Both the position numbers and the translations under genes were made by a program. Shown here piece by piece: positions 25,247 through 33,722 of a stretch of 48,477 bases of DNA (its first letter is position 1; each line of letters starts with the position of its first letter). The DNA is taken from assembly GCA_028532905.1 (NCBI GenBank), contig JAQQAM010000070.1, forward strand, positions 1 to 48,477, written 5' to 3'. The notes beneath the pieces are model-generated. The model saw nothing but the letters and a program-made list of their open reading frames with translations. It made no database searches and was not told the origin of the DNA. This DNA comes from Spirochaetales bacterium (lineage in GTDB: Bacteria; Spirochaetota; Spirochaetia; DSM-2461).

Positions 25247-25332
25247 AATGGAAACGGTTCCGAAAGTTGTAAAAATTCCTTGACATATAAAAAAGTCAGG
25301 GTATTATAGTATTATTGATGGAAACGTTACCA
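25247..25332 (+). promoter_or_regulatory. Promoter of the ABC-transporter operon with two LacI-type operators
   Basis: TTGACA (25280-25285) and TATTAT (25302-25307), 16 bases apart, form a strong promoter. TGGAAACGGTTCCG (25247-25260) lies upstream of it, and TGGAAACGTTACCA (25319-25332) lies at the expected start of the transcript. Both match the operator at the regulator's own promoter. Their centres are 72 bases apart, suitable for cooperative binding or looping. Confidence 0.72.
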
Positions 25333-25364
25333 TTGCGTTCCATTCCAAATCAACGGAGGAAATC

Positions 25365-26639
25365 ATGAAACGAATTCTCACAGTTCTTCTGACTTTATCA
25401 GTGCTTGCCGCACTGGTTGGTTGTTCAAAAAAAGCTGATGCCCCCAAGGCTGCTGAAGAGGTAAAGGGCGGCGGTTCTGTCACTCTTGTTCAGAACAAGC
25501 CCGAAATCGATCCCCAGCTTCAGGCATACGGTGCTCTCTGGGCCGAAAAAACCGGACATGAAGCCATTATGAAATCAGTGGGCGGAAGCTCTTCCATCAC
25601 TCTGGGACAGCAGCTGAGAGCTGATTATGCCGCAGGTGAAATGCCCGATATTTTCATCATTGCCGGTATTGAAGATTACAAAGAATGGGAAAGTATCATT
25701 CTGGATATGTCCGGCGAACCCTGGACAAAAGAAACTTCTGTCGCTTTTACAGTGGACGGAAAAACTGTAGGTTTTCCTGTAGCCGTAGAAGGCTGGGGTA
25801 TGGCCTATAACAAGGATATGCTGGACAAAGCCGGTATCGATCCTGCGTCTCTGACAAACTATGATGCTTACAAAGCTGCTTTTGAAAAGCTTGACGGCAT
25901 GAAGGAAGAGCTGGGTGTGGATTCAGTTGTTTCCATGGCCGCCGGACCCGAAATGGGCTGGGTAACCGCTCACCACAACTTCAACTCCCTCCTTTCCAAC
26001 GGTCTTCCCTACGGCGATCAGTCTGCCGCACAGGATCTTCTGGACGGTAAAGTTGATGCCAAGAGACTCGGCGAGTATGCCGACTGGGTAGAGCTGCTGT
26101 TTATGTATGCTGACCCCGCTGTCCTGACTACAGGGAACTATGACTCTCAGGTTGGTGCTTTTGCTACTTCAAAAGCTGTCTTCCTGCATCAGGGTAACTG
26201 GACTGATCCCAACATGGCTCAGGCCAATGCCACCTTTAAAATGGGATTCGCTCCCCACGGTTCCATGAAAGCAGATACAGAGGGAATCTTTGTTTCCGCT
26301 CCTTCATTCTACGTGATCAACAAAGATTCCAAGAATGTTGAAGCCGCCAAACAGTTCCTGAACGATATGGTTTTCACAGCCGAAGGTCAGAACTTCATGG
26401 TTAATGAGGCCGGAATGATCCCTGCCTATGCTAATGTGAATCTGAATCCTGCCGGTCAGCTTTCCAAGTCCGTACAGGAATGGTCTGCCAAGGGCGGCGT
26501 TTACTCCTGGAATCAGTATCTCTTCTCCGGAGATTTCAGAGACCAGACACTGGCACCCATTTACAACCAGTTTGCCAACGGTGCTATCGATAAAGCTCAG
26601 TTTGTCCAGCTGATGACTGAAGCTTTTCAGAACAGATAA
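25365..26639 (+). CDS. Sugar ABC transporter substrate-binding lipoprotein
   Basis: The product has 424 residues. Lipobox LVGC places Cys20 as the lipidated residue. The mature protein is a family 1 solute-binding protein: YGALWAEKTGHEAIMK, EMPDIFIIAGIEDYKEW, KTVGFPVAVEGWGMAYNKDM, and KSVQEWSAKGG near the C-terminus. It captures a sugar or glucoside outside the inner membrane and delivers it to the two permeases encoded next. GGAGG lies 7 bases before the ATG. A strong hairpin after the stop probably raises the binding-protein transcript over the permease transcript. Confidence 0.93.
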   Translation: MKRILTVLLTLSVLAALVGCSKKADAPKAAEEVKGGGSVTLVQNKPEIDPQLQAYGALWAEKTGHEAIMKSVGGSSSITLGQQLRADYAAGEMPDIFIIAGIEDYKEWESIILDMSGEPWTKETSVAFTVDGKTVGFPVAVEGWGMAYNKDMLDKAGIDPASLTNYDAYKAAFEKLDGMKEELGVDSVVSMAAGPEMGWVTAHHNFNSLLSNGLPYGDQSAAQDLLDGKVDAKRLGEYADWVELLFMYADPAVLTTGNYDSQVGAFATSKAVFLHQGNWTDPNMAQANATFKMGFAPHGSMKADTEGIFVSAPSFYVINKDSKNVEAAKQFLNDMVFTAEGQNFMVNEAGMIPAYANVNLNPAGQLSKSVQEWSAKGGVYSWNQYLFSGDFRDQTLAPIYNQFANGAIDKAQFVQLMTEAFQNR

Positions 26640-26653
26640 TCAATTATGATTGC

Positions 26654-26689
26654 AGGGACGGTTCCCCTGAGGGAGCCGTCCCTTTTTTT
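26654..26689 (+). terminator. Intra-operon terminator/attenuator hairpin
   Basis: A 13-bp stem (AGGGACGGTTCCC with GGGAGCCGTCCCT, one G-T pair) with a CTGA loop is followed by seven T. It sits between the binding-protein and permease genes, a common arrangement giving excess binding protein through partial termination. Confidence 0.85.
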
Positions 26690-26703
26690 CAGGACGAATA
26701 CAA

Positions 26704-27624
26704 ATGACAGATAAACAAGAAAACAGAATCGTTTTCTGGGTATTCCTTTCACCCATATTATTTGCCTTCCTCATGGTTGTGGTGATTCCCTTTTTTATTG
26801 GTGCTTTTTACTCATTTACCAACTGGAGTTCCGCAGCCCGTGCCAATGAGGTTCTGGAATTTGTCGGGTTTAAAAATTTCACCGACAGTTTTAAAGATCC
26901 CTCTTTCAACTATTCATTCATACTGACCGTTGTTTATACGGTACTGAATATGGTGGCTATCAATATTACCGCCTTTCTTCTCGCTGTTTTTGTTACCAGC
27001 AAACTTAAATTCAGAAATATCTACAGGGTCGGGTTCTTCATTCCCAACCTGATCGGAGGACTGATCCTCGGTTATATCTGGCAGTTTATTTTCAATAACG
27101 CCATTCCTTCTCTGGGAGATCTCATCCCGGCTTTCTCTTTCCTCACAGATCCGAAAAATCTGATTCTTGCCAACAGGAACTCAGCGGTGCTGGCACTGAT
27201 TGTTGTGGGAACCTGGCAGTATGCCGGTTATATCATGATGATCTATGTGGCTGCCCTGGAATCTGTTCCGGCGGAACTCCATGAGGCTGCCAGAATTGAC
27301 GGTGCCAGTACAGCTGAACGAATCCGGCACATTACGGTGCCCATGATTGCCCAGGCCTTTACCATTACCATGTTCCTGACTCTGGTGCAGTCCTTCAAGC
27401 AGTTTGATGTGAACGTATCACTCACCGCCGGCGGGCCTTCCACCATGTTTATGGGTAAGCCCCTGTTCGGAACCGAGCTGCTGGCCCTCAATATCTACAA
27501 TACGGCATTTGTGAAACTTCAGATGGCCATGGCTCAGGCTCAGGCTGTTATCTTCTTCCTTGTGCTGATTGTGATTTCTCTTGTACAGGTTTCCATAAAT
27601 AAAAAGAAAGAGGTGGAAATGTGA
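26704..27624 (+). CDS. Sugar ABC transporter permease (MalF-like)
   Basis: The product has 306 residues with six predicted membrane helices. The binding-protein-dependent permease EAA loop reads ELHEAARIDGASTAERIRHITVP at about 196-218, which docks the ATPase. An N-terminal stretch (ENRIVFWVFLSPILFAFLMVVVIP) is the first helix. It forms the inner-membrane channel with the next gene product. Its TGA overlaps the ATG of the second permease (TGATG). Confidence 0.93.
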   Translation: MTDKQENRIVFWVFLSPILFAFLMVVVIPFFIGAFYSFTNWSSAARANEVLEFVGFKNFTDSFKDPSFNYSFILTVVYTVLNMVAINITAFLLAVFVTSKLKFRNIYRVGFFIPNLIGGLILGYIWQFIFNNAIPSLGDLIPAFSFLTDPKNLILANRNSAVLALIVVGTWQYAGYIMMIYVAALESVPAELHEAARIDGASTAERIRHITVPMIAQAFTITMFLTLVQSFKQFDVNVSLTAGGPSTMFMGKPLFGTELLALNIYNTAFVKLQMAMAQAQAVIFFLVLIVISLVQVSINKKKEVEM

Positions 27625-28478
27625 TGAATAAATCCAAGCACCCCATCGTTCTGGAAATATTTACAGCCCTCCTTTTTCTGGCGTTTCTGTTTCCTTTTTT
27701 AATCGTTCTGATGAACTCTGCCAAGGATGCTTTTCAGATTACCGTAGATCCTCTGGGTATGCCCGAGGACTGGACGCAGATCGGCAGAAATATGGTGAGT
27801 ATCTGGACCAACGGCAATATCCGTTATCCCGGTTCTTTCCGTTCTTCCATCATTATTACCGTTGTCTCCCTGCTGGCCATCACCATGCTCTCCAGCCAGG
27901 CCGCCTGGGTTCTGGTGAGGACGAAGACCAGACTGTCCAATACAATCTTTTTTATCTTTGTCGCTGCCATGGTTATCCCCTTTCAGATTGTCATGTTTCC
28001 CCTGCTGTCCTGGTTCAGAACCGTTTATACCCTCACAGGGCTGAAGTTGTTGAGAACCTATTTCGGAATGGTTCTGGCCTATGTGGGATTCGGATGTTCC
28101 CTGTCGGTCTTTCTGTACCACGGCTTTATCAAATCCATCCCCTATGAGCTGGAAGAGGCGGCCAAAATTGACGGATGCAACCGTTTTCAGACCTTCTATA
28201 TCGTAATTGCACCCATCCTCAGACCCATACACGCCACCGTTATGGTTCTCAATGGAATCTGGATCTGGAACGACTATCTGCTGCCTCTCCTTGTTCTGGG
28301 AAAAGGAAACAGGATTCAGACAATTCCCCTGGCTGTTGCCAACTTTGCCGGTGCCTACGTCAAGCAGTGGGACCTGATTATGACGGCAATTCTGATGGCC
28401 ATGGTGCCCATCATCATCTTCTTCCTGGCGGCCCAGAAACATATCATTAAAGGTATGGTGGCAGGCTCCATTAAATAA
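27624..28478 (+). CDS. Sugar ABC transporter permease (MalG-like)
   Basis: The product has 284 residues from the ATG at 27624; a GTG 3 bases earlier is possible. Six membrane helices and the EAA loop ELEEAAKIDGCNRFQTFYIVIAP are clear. It pairs with the preceding permease. No ATP-binding subunit is encoded in this operon, so the transporter must use an ATPase encoded elsewhere, as in MsmK-type systems. Confidence 0.93.
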   Translation: MNKSKHPIVLEIFTALLFLAFLFPFLIVLMNSAKDAFQITVDPLGMPEDWTQIGRNMVSIWTNGNIRYPGSFRSSIIITVVSLLAITMLSSQAAWVLVRTKTRLSNTIFFIFVAAMVIPFQIVMFPLLSWFRTVYTLTGLKLLRTYFGMVLAYVGFGCSLSVFLYHGFIKSIPYELEEAAKIDGCNRFQTFYIVIAPILRPIHATVMVLNGIWIWNDYLLPLLVLGKGNRIQTIPLAVANFAGAYVKQWDLIMTAILMAMVPIIIFFLAAQKHIIKGMVAGSIK

Positions 28479-28549
28479 ACTCAAAACCCGCTCTCTGCAA
28501 TGTCTTTTCAGACCGCAGCAGAGCGGTTTGAGCGAAAGAGGCATTATTT

Positions 28550-29989
28550 ATGAAAAACGGTATACAGCTGATAACCTACCCCGATTCTCTGGGGACGAAT
28601 TTGAAAGAACTTCACGAAGCTCTGGAAGGGCCTTTGAAGGGTTGTGTAAAGGGAGTTCATATTCTCCCTTTTTTCCCGTCTTCCGGAGACCGGGGATTTT
28701 CTCCACTCGGGTACAAAGAGGTGGATTCCGCCTTCGGCGGCTGGGAGGATATCAGACGGATTTCTTCTCAGTATGATCTGGTGGTGGACTTTATGGTCAA
28801 TCATCTTTCCCGGCAGTCTGCCGAGTTTAAAGACTTTGCCGGCAAGGGCGATGACAGTCCCTGGGCCGGGCTCTTTCTTCCTGTGGACCGGGTCAAGCCG
28901 GAAGGGGAGTTTACAACAGAGGAACTTGCCAAAATCTACACCCGGAAACCCCGGGCTCCCTGGATCGAAATAACTCATGATGACGGAACGCCCCGGAAAG
29001 TGTGGTGCACCTTCTCGGAAGAACAGATTGATCTGGATATAAAATCAGAAACCGGAAAGAATTATATTCTCGATTCTCTGAACTTTCTGGCAGATCAGGG
29101 CGCGGCCATGATCCGTCTGGATGCCTTTGCCTATGTTACCAAGAAAGTCGGCACATCCTGTTTCTTCCTGGAACCGGAAATCTGGGAGATCCTGGGAGAG
29201 ATCCGGGATGAAATGGCTAAGAAAAAGGTGGAACTCCTGCCGGAGATCCATGAGCATTATTCCATTCCCATGAAACTGGCGGATAAGGGCTATTCCATCT
29301 ATGATTTTGCCCTCCCCATGCTTGTGCTCCATGCCCTGTACAGCGGCCGTGCCGACAGACTGGGTGAATGGCTTGTGCAGTGTCCGTCCAATCAGTACAC
29401 CACTCTGGATACCCATGACGGCATCGGCGTGGTGGATGTGGCGGATCTTCTGACTCCTGAAGAGGTGGAAATGACCTGCAGTGCCTTGTATGAGAAGGGC
29501 TCCAATGTGAACCGGCGCTACAGCTCGGCTGAGTATAATAATCTGGATATCTATCAGATCAACTGTACCTACTACTCCGCCCTGGGAGAGGATGATCAGG
29601 CCTATCTGCTGGCCAGAGCCATTCAGTTCTTTGCTCCCGGGATTCCTCAGGTGTACTATGTGGGAATGCTGGCCGGTGCCAATGATATTGATCTGGTGGA
29701 AGAGACAAAGAACGGGCGGGACATTAACCGCCACGGGTTTACTCTGGACGAGATCGCCGGGGAAACAGAGCGGCCCGTCGTGGCCGGTCTGATGAGTCTG
29801 ATGAAGCTGCGGAACAGCCATCACGCCTTTGCCGGGGATTTTGAAGTGCTCGCGTCTTCCGCGGAAGGAAAGCTGTCCATTCTCCGGAGTCTGGGGGATC
29901 AGTCGATCCGTCTGGATGCGGATCTGGGGACCAAGGAGTTTTCCATTACCGAAATGAACTCAGAGGGGGAAAGGGTTCTGACTCTGTAG
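28550..29989 (+). CDS. gtfA: Sucrose phosphorylase-family enzyme (GH13 subfamily 18)
   Basis: The product has 479 residues, near the usual 480-505. Catalytic residues fall almost exactly where they do in the Bifidobacterium enzyme: nucleophile Asp191 (IRLDAFAYVTKK), acid/base Glu232 (LLPEIHEHY) and stabiliser Asp290 (TLDTHDGIGVVD). GIPQVYYVGMLAGANDIDL and GRDINRH are also family hallmarks. The reaction is phosphorolysis of sucrose, or a related glucoside, to glucose 1-phosphate. The acceptor loop reads GRDINRHGFT, and relatives act on sucrose 6'-phosphate, glucosylglycerol or glucosylglycerate, so the substrate needs testing. It follows the transporter by about 70 bases with AAAGAGG before the ATG, and is co-regulated by the LacI-type protein. 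Confidence 0.88.
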   Translation: MKNGIQLITYPDSLGTNLKELHEALEGPLKGCVKGVHILPFFPSSGDRGFSPLGYKEVDSAFGGWEDIRRISSQYDLVVDFMVNHLSRQSAEFKDFAGKGDDSPWAGLFLPVDRVKPEGEFTTEELAKIYTRKPRAPWIEITHDDGTPRKVWCTFSEEQIDLDIKSETGKNYILDSLNFLADQGAAMIRLDAFAYVTKKVGTSCFFLEPEIWEILGEIRDEMAKKKVELLPEIHEHYSIPMKLADKGYSIYDFALPMLVLHALYSGRADRLGEWLVQCPSNQYTTLDTHDGIGVVDVADLLTPEEVEMTCSALYEKGSNVNRRYSSAEYNNLDIYQINCTYYSALGEDDQAYLLARAIQFFAPGIPQVYYVGMLAGANDIDLVEETKNGRDINRHGFTLDEIAGETERPVVAGLMSLMKLRNSHHAFAGDFEVLASSAEGKLSILRSLGDQSIRLDADLGTKEFSITEMNSEGERVLTL

Positions 29990-30018
29990 ACTATCTCCGT
30001 AGAGTATCCGTTTTCCTG

Positions 30019-31191
30019 TCAGGGTTTTGATAGCTTCAGATCTTCTGTTTTGAGAAATATCAGAGTCCCCGCCATTCCCATCAGGGGAGCGGCGGAGAGC
30101 ACCTGGAACAGTACTGTATAGCTGCTGTGGTGCAGAATCCATCCCCCCATAAATCCTCCCACAAAGAGTGACAGACCCATGGCCACCGCCGAGAAGAGAG
30201 CCATGGCCAGCCCTCTGCTCCCGGCCGGTACTGTCCGTGTGATGAGAGTCACCATACACAGATGGTTAAAGCCGAATGAGGCGCTGTGCAGAATCTGAAC
30301 CACATACAGAGGCGGAAGAGATCCGGACAGGGAGTAGACCTGCATGCGGATAAAGCCGGCCGCCAGTCCCAGAATCCAGAGTTTTCTGATCCCCAGTTTC
30401 TGCAGCAGACGGGCTGAGAAAAAGAACAGGGGCAGTTCAAACAGGGGGCCTATGGCCCAGAGCCCGCCCACATCGGCCCGGCCGAATTTATTATCCATAA
30501 GCAGAGAGAAAAAGGTGTAATGCCCCGACATACCCAGATGGTTGAAAAAAGCTATACCCAGACCCGCCCAGAATACGGGCGGAAAGGTTTTCATTGTTTT
30601 TAATGGAGATATATGCTCTTTTTCCGTTTGCTGCTGATCCGCTTTGGGAAGGGAGGGGAGGAGGGCCATGGTGAGAGCCATAAAAAAGCAAAATCCTCCG
30701 AACACCGAGTAGGGGCGGTGGGCTTCCACAATTCCGGTGAGCTGTATGGTCATGGCCGTTGCAAAAAAACCAAGACTGCCGTAAAGACGGATTTTCCCGT
30801 AGGAGGTTTCCGCATCCTCAACATTCTGCCCATAATGGGCATCCAGCAGGGACGCGGGTGATTTGATCACAAAGCCCAGGGCCAGGCTGAAGGGAACAAG
30901 CAGAAGGAGGGACTGTTCCCGGGCAATCAGATAGAGAATCAGAATGGAAAGGAGGCAGATAATGAACATTGTCCGCCTGGGAGAGCGGAAGCGGTCATAG
31001 AAATGGCCTATCACCATCAGTCCCATAATGCTGAACATTTCATAGCTGCCCAATAGGTATCCGATCCGGGAAGGCTCGAAACCCTTGCTCTGCAGTATCA
31101 GGGGCAGAAAGGGATAGAGGGCGGCAATGGCGCTGAACATGGTGAAATAGCTCATGCTGTAAAGGGTCTTCTGCTTTCTGAGATTATCCAT
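30019..31191 (-). CDS. MFS transporter (MFS_1-like / HcaT-LacY-related type)
   Basis: The product has 390 residues and 12 predicted helices. Between helices 2 and 3 it has GHFYDRFRSPRRTMF, the MFS motif A region. Segments SYFTMFSAIAALYPFLPLIL and YGKIRLYGSLGFFATAM resemble the 'MFS_1-like' group that includes HcaT, NupG-like and LacY-like proton symporters. Substrate is unknown; a sugar, nucleoside or aromatic acid is possible. It is convergent with the sucrose-phosphorylase-family gene, and only a weak ribosome-binding sequence is seen before the ATG. Confidence 0.8.
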   Translation of the reverse strand: MDNLRKQKTLYSMSYFTMFSAIAALYPFLPLILQSKGFEPSRIGYLLGSYEMFSIMGLMVIGHFYDRFRSPRRTMFIICLLSILILYLIAREQSLLLLVPFSLALGFVIKSPASLLDAHYGQNVEDAETSYGKIRLYGSLGFFATAMTIQLTGIVEAHRPYSVFGGFCFFMALTMALLPSLPKADQQQTEKEHISPLKTMKTFPPVFWAGLGIAFFNHLGMSGHYTFFSLLMDNKFGRADVGGLWAIGPLFELPLFFFSARLLQKLGIRKLWILGLAAGFIRMQVYSLSGSLPPLYVVQILHSASFGFNHLCMVTLITRTVPAGSRGLAMALFSAVAMGLSLFVGGFMGGWILHHSSYTVLFQVLSAAPLMGMAGTLIFLKTEDLKLSKP

Positions 31192-31280
31192 AACTCACTA
31201 TATGCTTCCCGGCAGGGTCAGACAATCCCGTTGTCTTTATTTATGAAGCATTCCGTGTCAGGGATGGGAGGGGCCGAAGG

Positions 31281-31339
31281 GTCCGGCCGGGAAGGCCGGA
31301 CGGAACCCCCGGACAGCCCGCCCGGCCTCCAGGGCCGGG
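31281..31339. repeat. Pair of very GC-rich hairpins between the MFS gene and tdh
   Basis: GTCCGGCC/GGCCGGAC (31281-31288 with 31294-31301) and CCCGGCC/GGCCGGG (31321-31327 with 31333-31339) each close a 5-base loop. The surrounding 31255-31345 is far more GC-rich than its neighbours. The rest of the 31192-31362 gap holds nothing recognisable. They may end the kbl-tdh transcript, although no T-tract follows. Confidence 0.55.
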
Positions 31340-31362
31340 GACACCCGTAAAAAGGGGAGGAA

Positions 31363-32388
31363 TCATTCCCAGTACAGAAGTATCTTTCCGGCCTGTCCGC
31401 CCCTCATAATTTCAAAGCCCCGCTCAAACTCATCCACCGGCATGCGGTGGGTGATAATGCGGGTGATATCCAGGCCCGAACGGATCATGGCGGCCATTTT
31501 ATACCATGTTTCAAACATCTCCCGGCCGTAGATTCCCTTCAGATGAAGGCCCTTGAATATAATCTGGTTCCAGTCTACTGTGCTGTCTCCCGGAGGAATT
31601 CCCAGCAGGGCTACCCGGCCGCCGTTGTTCATCTTTTCGAAGAGCTGAGCCTGGGCAGCCGCATTACCGGACATTTCCAGCCCCACATCAAAACCTTCCA
31701 GCATATGGAGTTCACTCATAATGTCATTCAGATTATCCGTGGCGATATTCACGGCCCGGGTCACACCCATCTGCCGGGCCAGGTTCAGGCGGTAGTCGTT
31801 TACATCGGTGATGATTACATAACGGGCTCCTGCATGGCGGGTTACGGCAGCAGCCATAATTCCGATGGGTCCGGCTCCTGTAATCAGTACATCCTCTCCC
31901 ACCAGATCGAATGAAAGGGCTGTGTGAACGGCATTGCCGAAGGGGTCGAATATGGCTGCCGCTTCATCTGATATAAAATCATCCAGTTTGAAAGCATTGT
32001 CCGCCGGGAGAACCAGATATTCGGCAAAGCAACCGGTCCGGTTGACCCCTATACCCTCGGTGTTCCGGCACAGGTGCCGTTTTCCGGCCCGGCAGTTGCG
32101 GCAGTGTCCGCAGGTCAGATGTCCTTCTCCTGTCACCCTGTCCCCGGCTTTGAATCCGGCCACTTCGCTTCCCACGGCTTCCACAGTACCCACAAACTCG
32201 TGGCCTGTTATCATGGGAACGGGGATGGTGGACTGAGACCACTTGTCCCAGTTGTAGATATGGACATCCGTACCGCAGATGGCGGTAATTTTGATTTTTA
32301 TAAGCAGATCGTTGGGGCCGTATTCGGGTTTGGGGGCATCAATCATCCACAGGCCGGTTTCGGCTTTTGTCTTGGCAAGGGCTTTCAT
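31363..32388 (-). CDS. tdh: L-threonine 3-dehydrogenase
   Basis: The product has 341 residues, exactly the usual length. It oxidises threonine to 2-amino-3-ketobutyrate with NAD+. Catalytic zinc ligands are Cys38 ([15 protein letters not shown]) and His63-Glu64 (GHEFVG). Structural zinc cysteines are 93, 96, 99 and 107 ([15 protein letters not shown]). The nucleotide fold has [12 protein letters not shown]. The gene overlaps kbl by 4 bases (ATGA), giving the classic kbl-tdh operon for threonine to glycine plus acetyl-CoA. Confidence 0.96.
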   Translation of the reverse strand: MKALAKTKAETGLWMIDAPKPEYGPNDLLIKIKITAICGTDVHIYNWDKWSQSTIPVPMITGHEFVGTVEAVGSEVAGFKAGDRVTGEGHLTCGHCRNCRAGKRHLCRNTEGIGVNRTGCFAEYLVLPADNAFKLDDFISDEAAAIFDPFGNAVHTALSFDLVGEDVLITGAGPIGIMAAAVTRHAGARYVIITDVNDYRLNLARQMGVTRAVNIATDNLNDIMSELHMLEGFDVGLEMSGNAAAQAQLFEKMNNGGRVALLGIPPGDSTVDWNQIIFKGLHLKGIYGREMFETWYKMAAMIRSGLDITRIITHRMPVDEFERGFEIMRGGQAGKILLYWE

Positions 32389-33575
32389 TCAATGACCCCC
32401 AGTTCTGTTCCGGCGGCCCTGATCTGCTTAAGAGCGAACTCAACATCTTCGGTACTGTGGGCGGCGGACATCTGGAACCGGATGCGGGCTTTGTCCATGG
32501 GGACAACAGGGTAGGAGAAACCGATGGCATAAATCCCTTTGTCCAATAGCAGACCGGCCATCTTTCCGGCGAGAGCCGCATCTCCCAGCATCAGGGGAAC
32601 AATGGGATGCTCTCCCTCCACAATGGTGAAACCCGCCTCTTTGAGACCCTGCCGGAAGAGGGTTGTGTTGGCCTTCAGCTGTTCTCTGAGTTCGGAACCG
32701 CTGCCCAGAAGCTCTATGGTTTTCAGGGCTGTTGCTGTCATAACAGGTGCCAGAGAGTTGGAGAAAAGGTAGGGACGGGAGCGCTGCCGCAGCCAGGCGA
32801 TAATCTCCTTCTTTCCCGAGGTATATCCCCCCGAGGCACCTCCCAGAGCCTTTCCCAGGGTTCCGGTTATAATGTCTACCCGGTCCTGAACACCCCGGTA
32901 TTCGGGGGTTCCGGCGCCGCTGGCTCCGATAAATCCCACCGCATGGGAGTCATCCACCATCACAAGGGCATCGTATTTGTCCGCCAGATCACAGATGCCT
33001 TCCAGATCGGCAATCACACCGTCCATGGAAAACACGCCGTCCGTGGCAATCAGACGGAACCGGGCATCGGCGCTTTCTTTGAGGCGGGCTTCCAGGTCGG
33101 CCATATCATTGTTTTTATAACGGTAGCGGCGGGCTTTGCACAGACGGACCCCGTCGATGATGCTGGCATGGTTCAGTTCATCGCTGATGATGGCATCCTC
33201 CGGCCCCAGGAGGGTTTCAAAGAGTCCTCCGTTGGCATCAAAACAGGAAGAGTACAGAATGGTGTCTTCTGTTTTCAGGAAATCCGAAATGGATTTTTCC
33301 AGGTCCTTATGGATGGTCTGGGTCCCGCAGATGAAACGTACCGATGACAGACCGTAGCCGTAGTCCTCCAGGGATTTCTGTGCCGCTGCAATCAACTCGG
33401 GATTGTCTGCCAGTCCCAGGTAGTTGTTGGCACAGAAGTTCAGCACCTCCCGGCCGTCTTGTACGGTAATTCGGGCTCTCTGGGGTGTTGTGATGATTCT
33501 CTCAGCTTTAAAGAGACCTTTTGATTTCAGATCCTCAAGTTCTGAAGACAGGTATTTCAGGATTTTCTGACTCAT
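32385..33575 (-). CDS. kbl: 2-amino-3-ketobutyrate CoA ligase (glycine C-acetyltransferase)
   Basis: The product has 396 residues from the ATG at 33575, which has AGGAG 7 bases upstream; the upstream codon at 33614 adds 13 residues without support. It is a PLP-dependent alpha-oxoamine synthase: Lys242 in [17 protein letters not shown] is the Schiff-base lysine, DDSHAVG holds the cofactor aspartate, and the substrate loop CANNYLGLA is near the N-terminus. It cleaves 2-amino-3-ketobutyrate with CoA to glycine and acetyl-CoA. It is first gene of the kbl-tdh operon. Confidence 0.96.
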   Translation of the reverse strand: MSQKILKYLSSELEDLKSKGLFKAERIITTPQRARITVQDGREVLNFCANNYLGLADNPELIAAAQKSLEDYGYGLSSVRFICGTQTIHKDLEKSISDFLKTEDTILYSSCFDANGGLFETLLGPEDAIISDELNHASIIDGVRLCKARRYRYKNNDMADLEARLKESADARFRLIATDGVFSMDGVIADLEGICDLADKYDALVMVDDSHAVGFIGASGAGTPEYRGVQDRVDIITGTLGKALGGASGGYTSGKKEIIAWLRQRSRPYLFSNSLAPVMTATALKTIELLGSGSELREQLKANTTLFRQGLKEAGFTIVEGEHPIVPLMLGDAALAGKMAGLLLDKGIYAIGFSYPVVPMDKARIRFQMSAAHSTEDVEFALKQIRAAGTELGVIE

Positions 33576-33722
33576 TTCCAAACTCCTCTTACTTTGAAAG
33601 TATATATCATCCAACAGTCATAAGGACGAATTATGAAGAATAATCAGGCATGGTGTATGGATTTGATATATGATTAAAGAACTAGCAGTTTTTTATTGTG
33701 TGATATAAGGAAGGAATTGATT

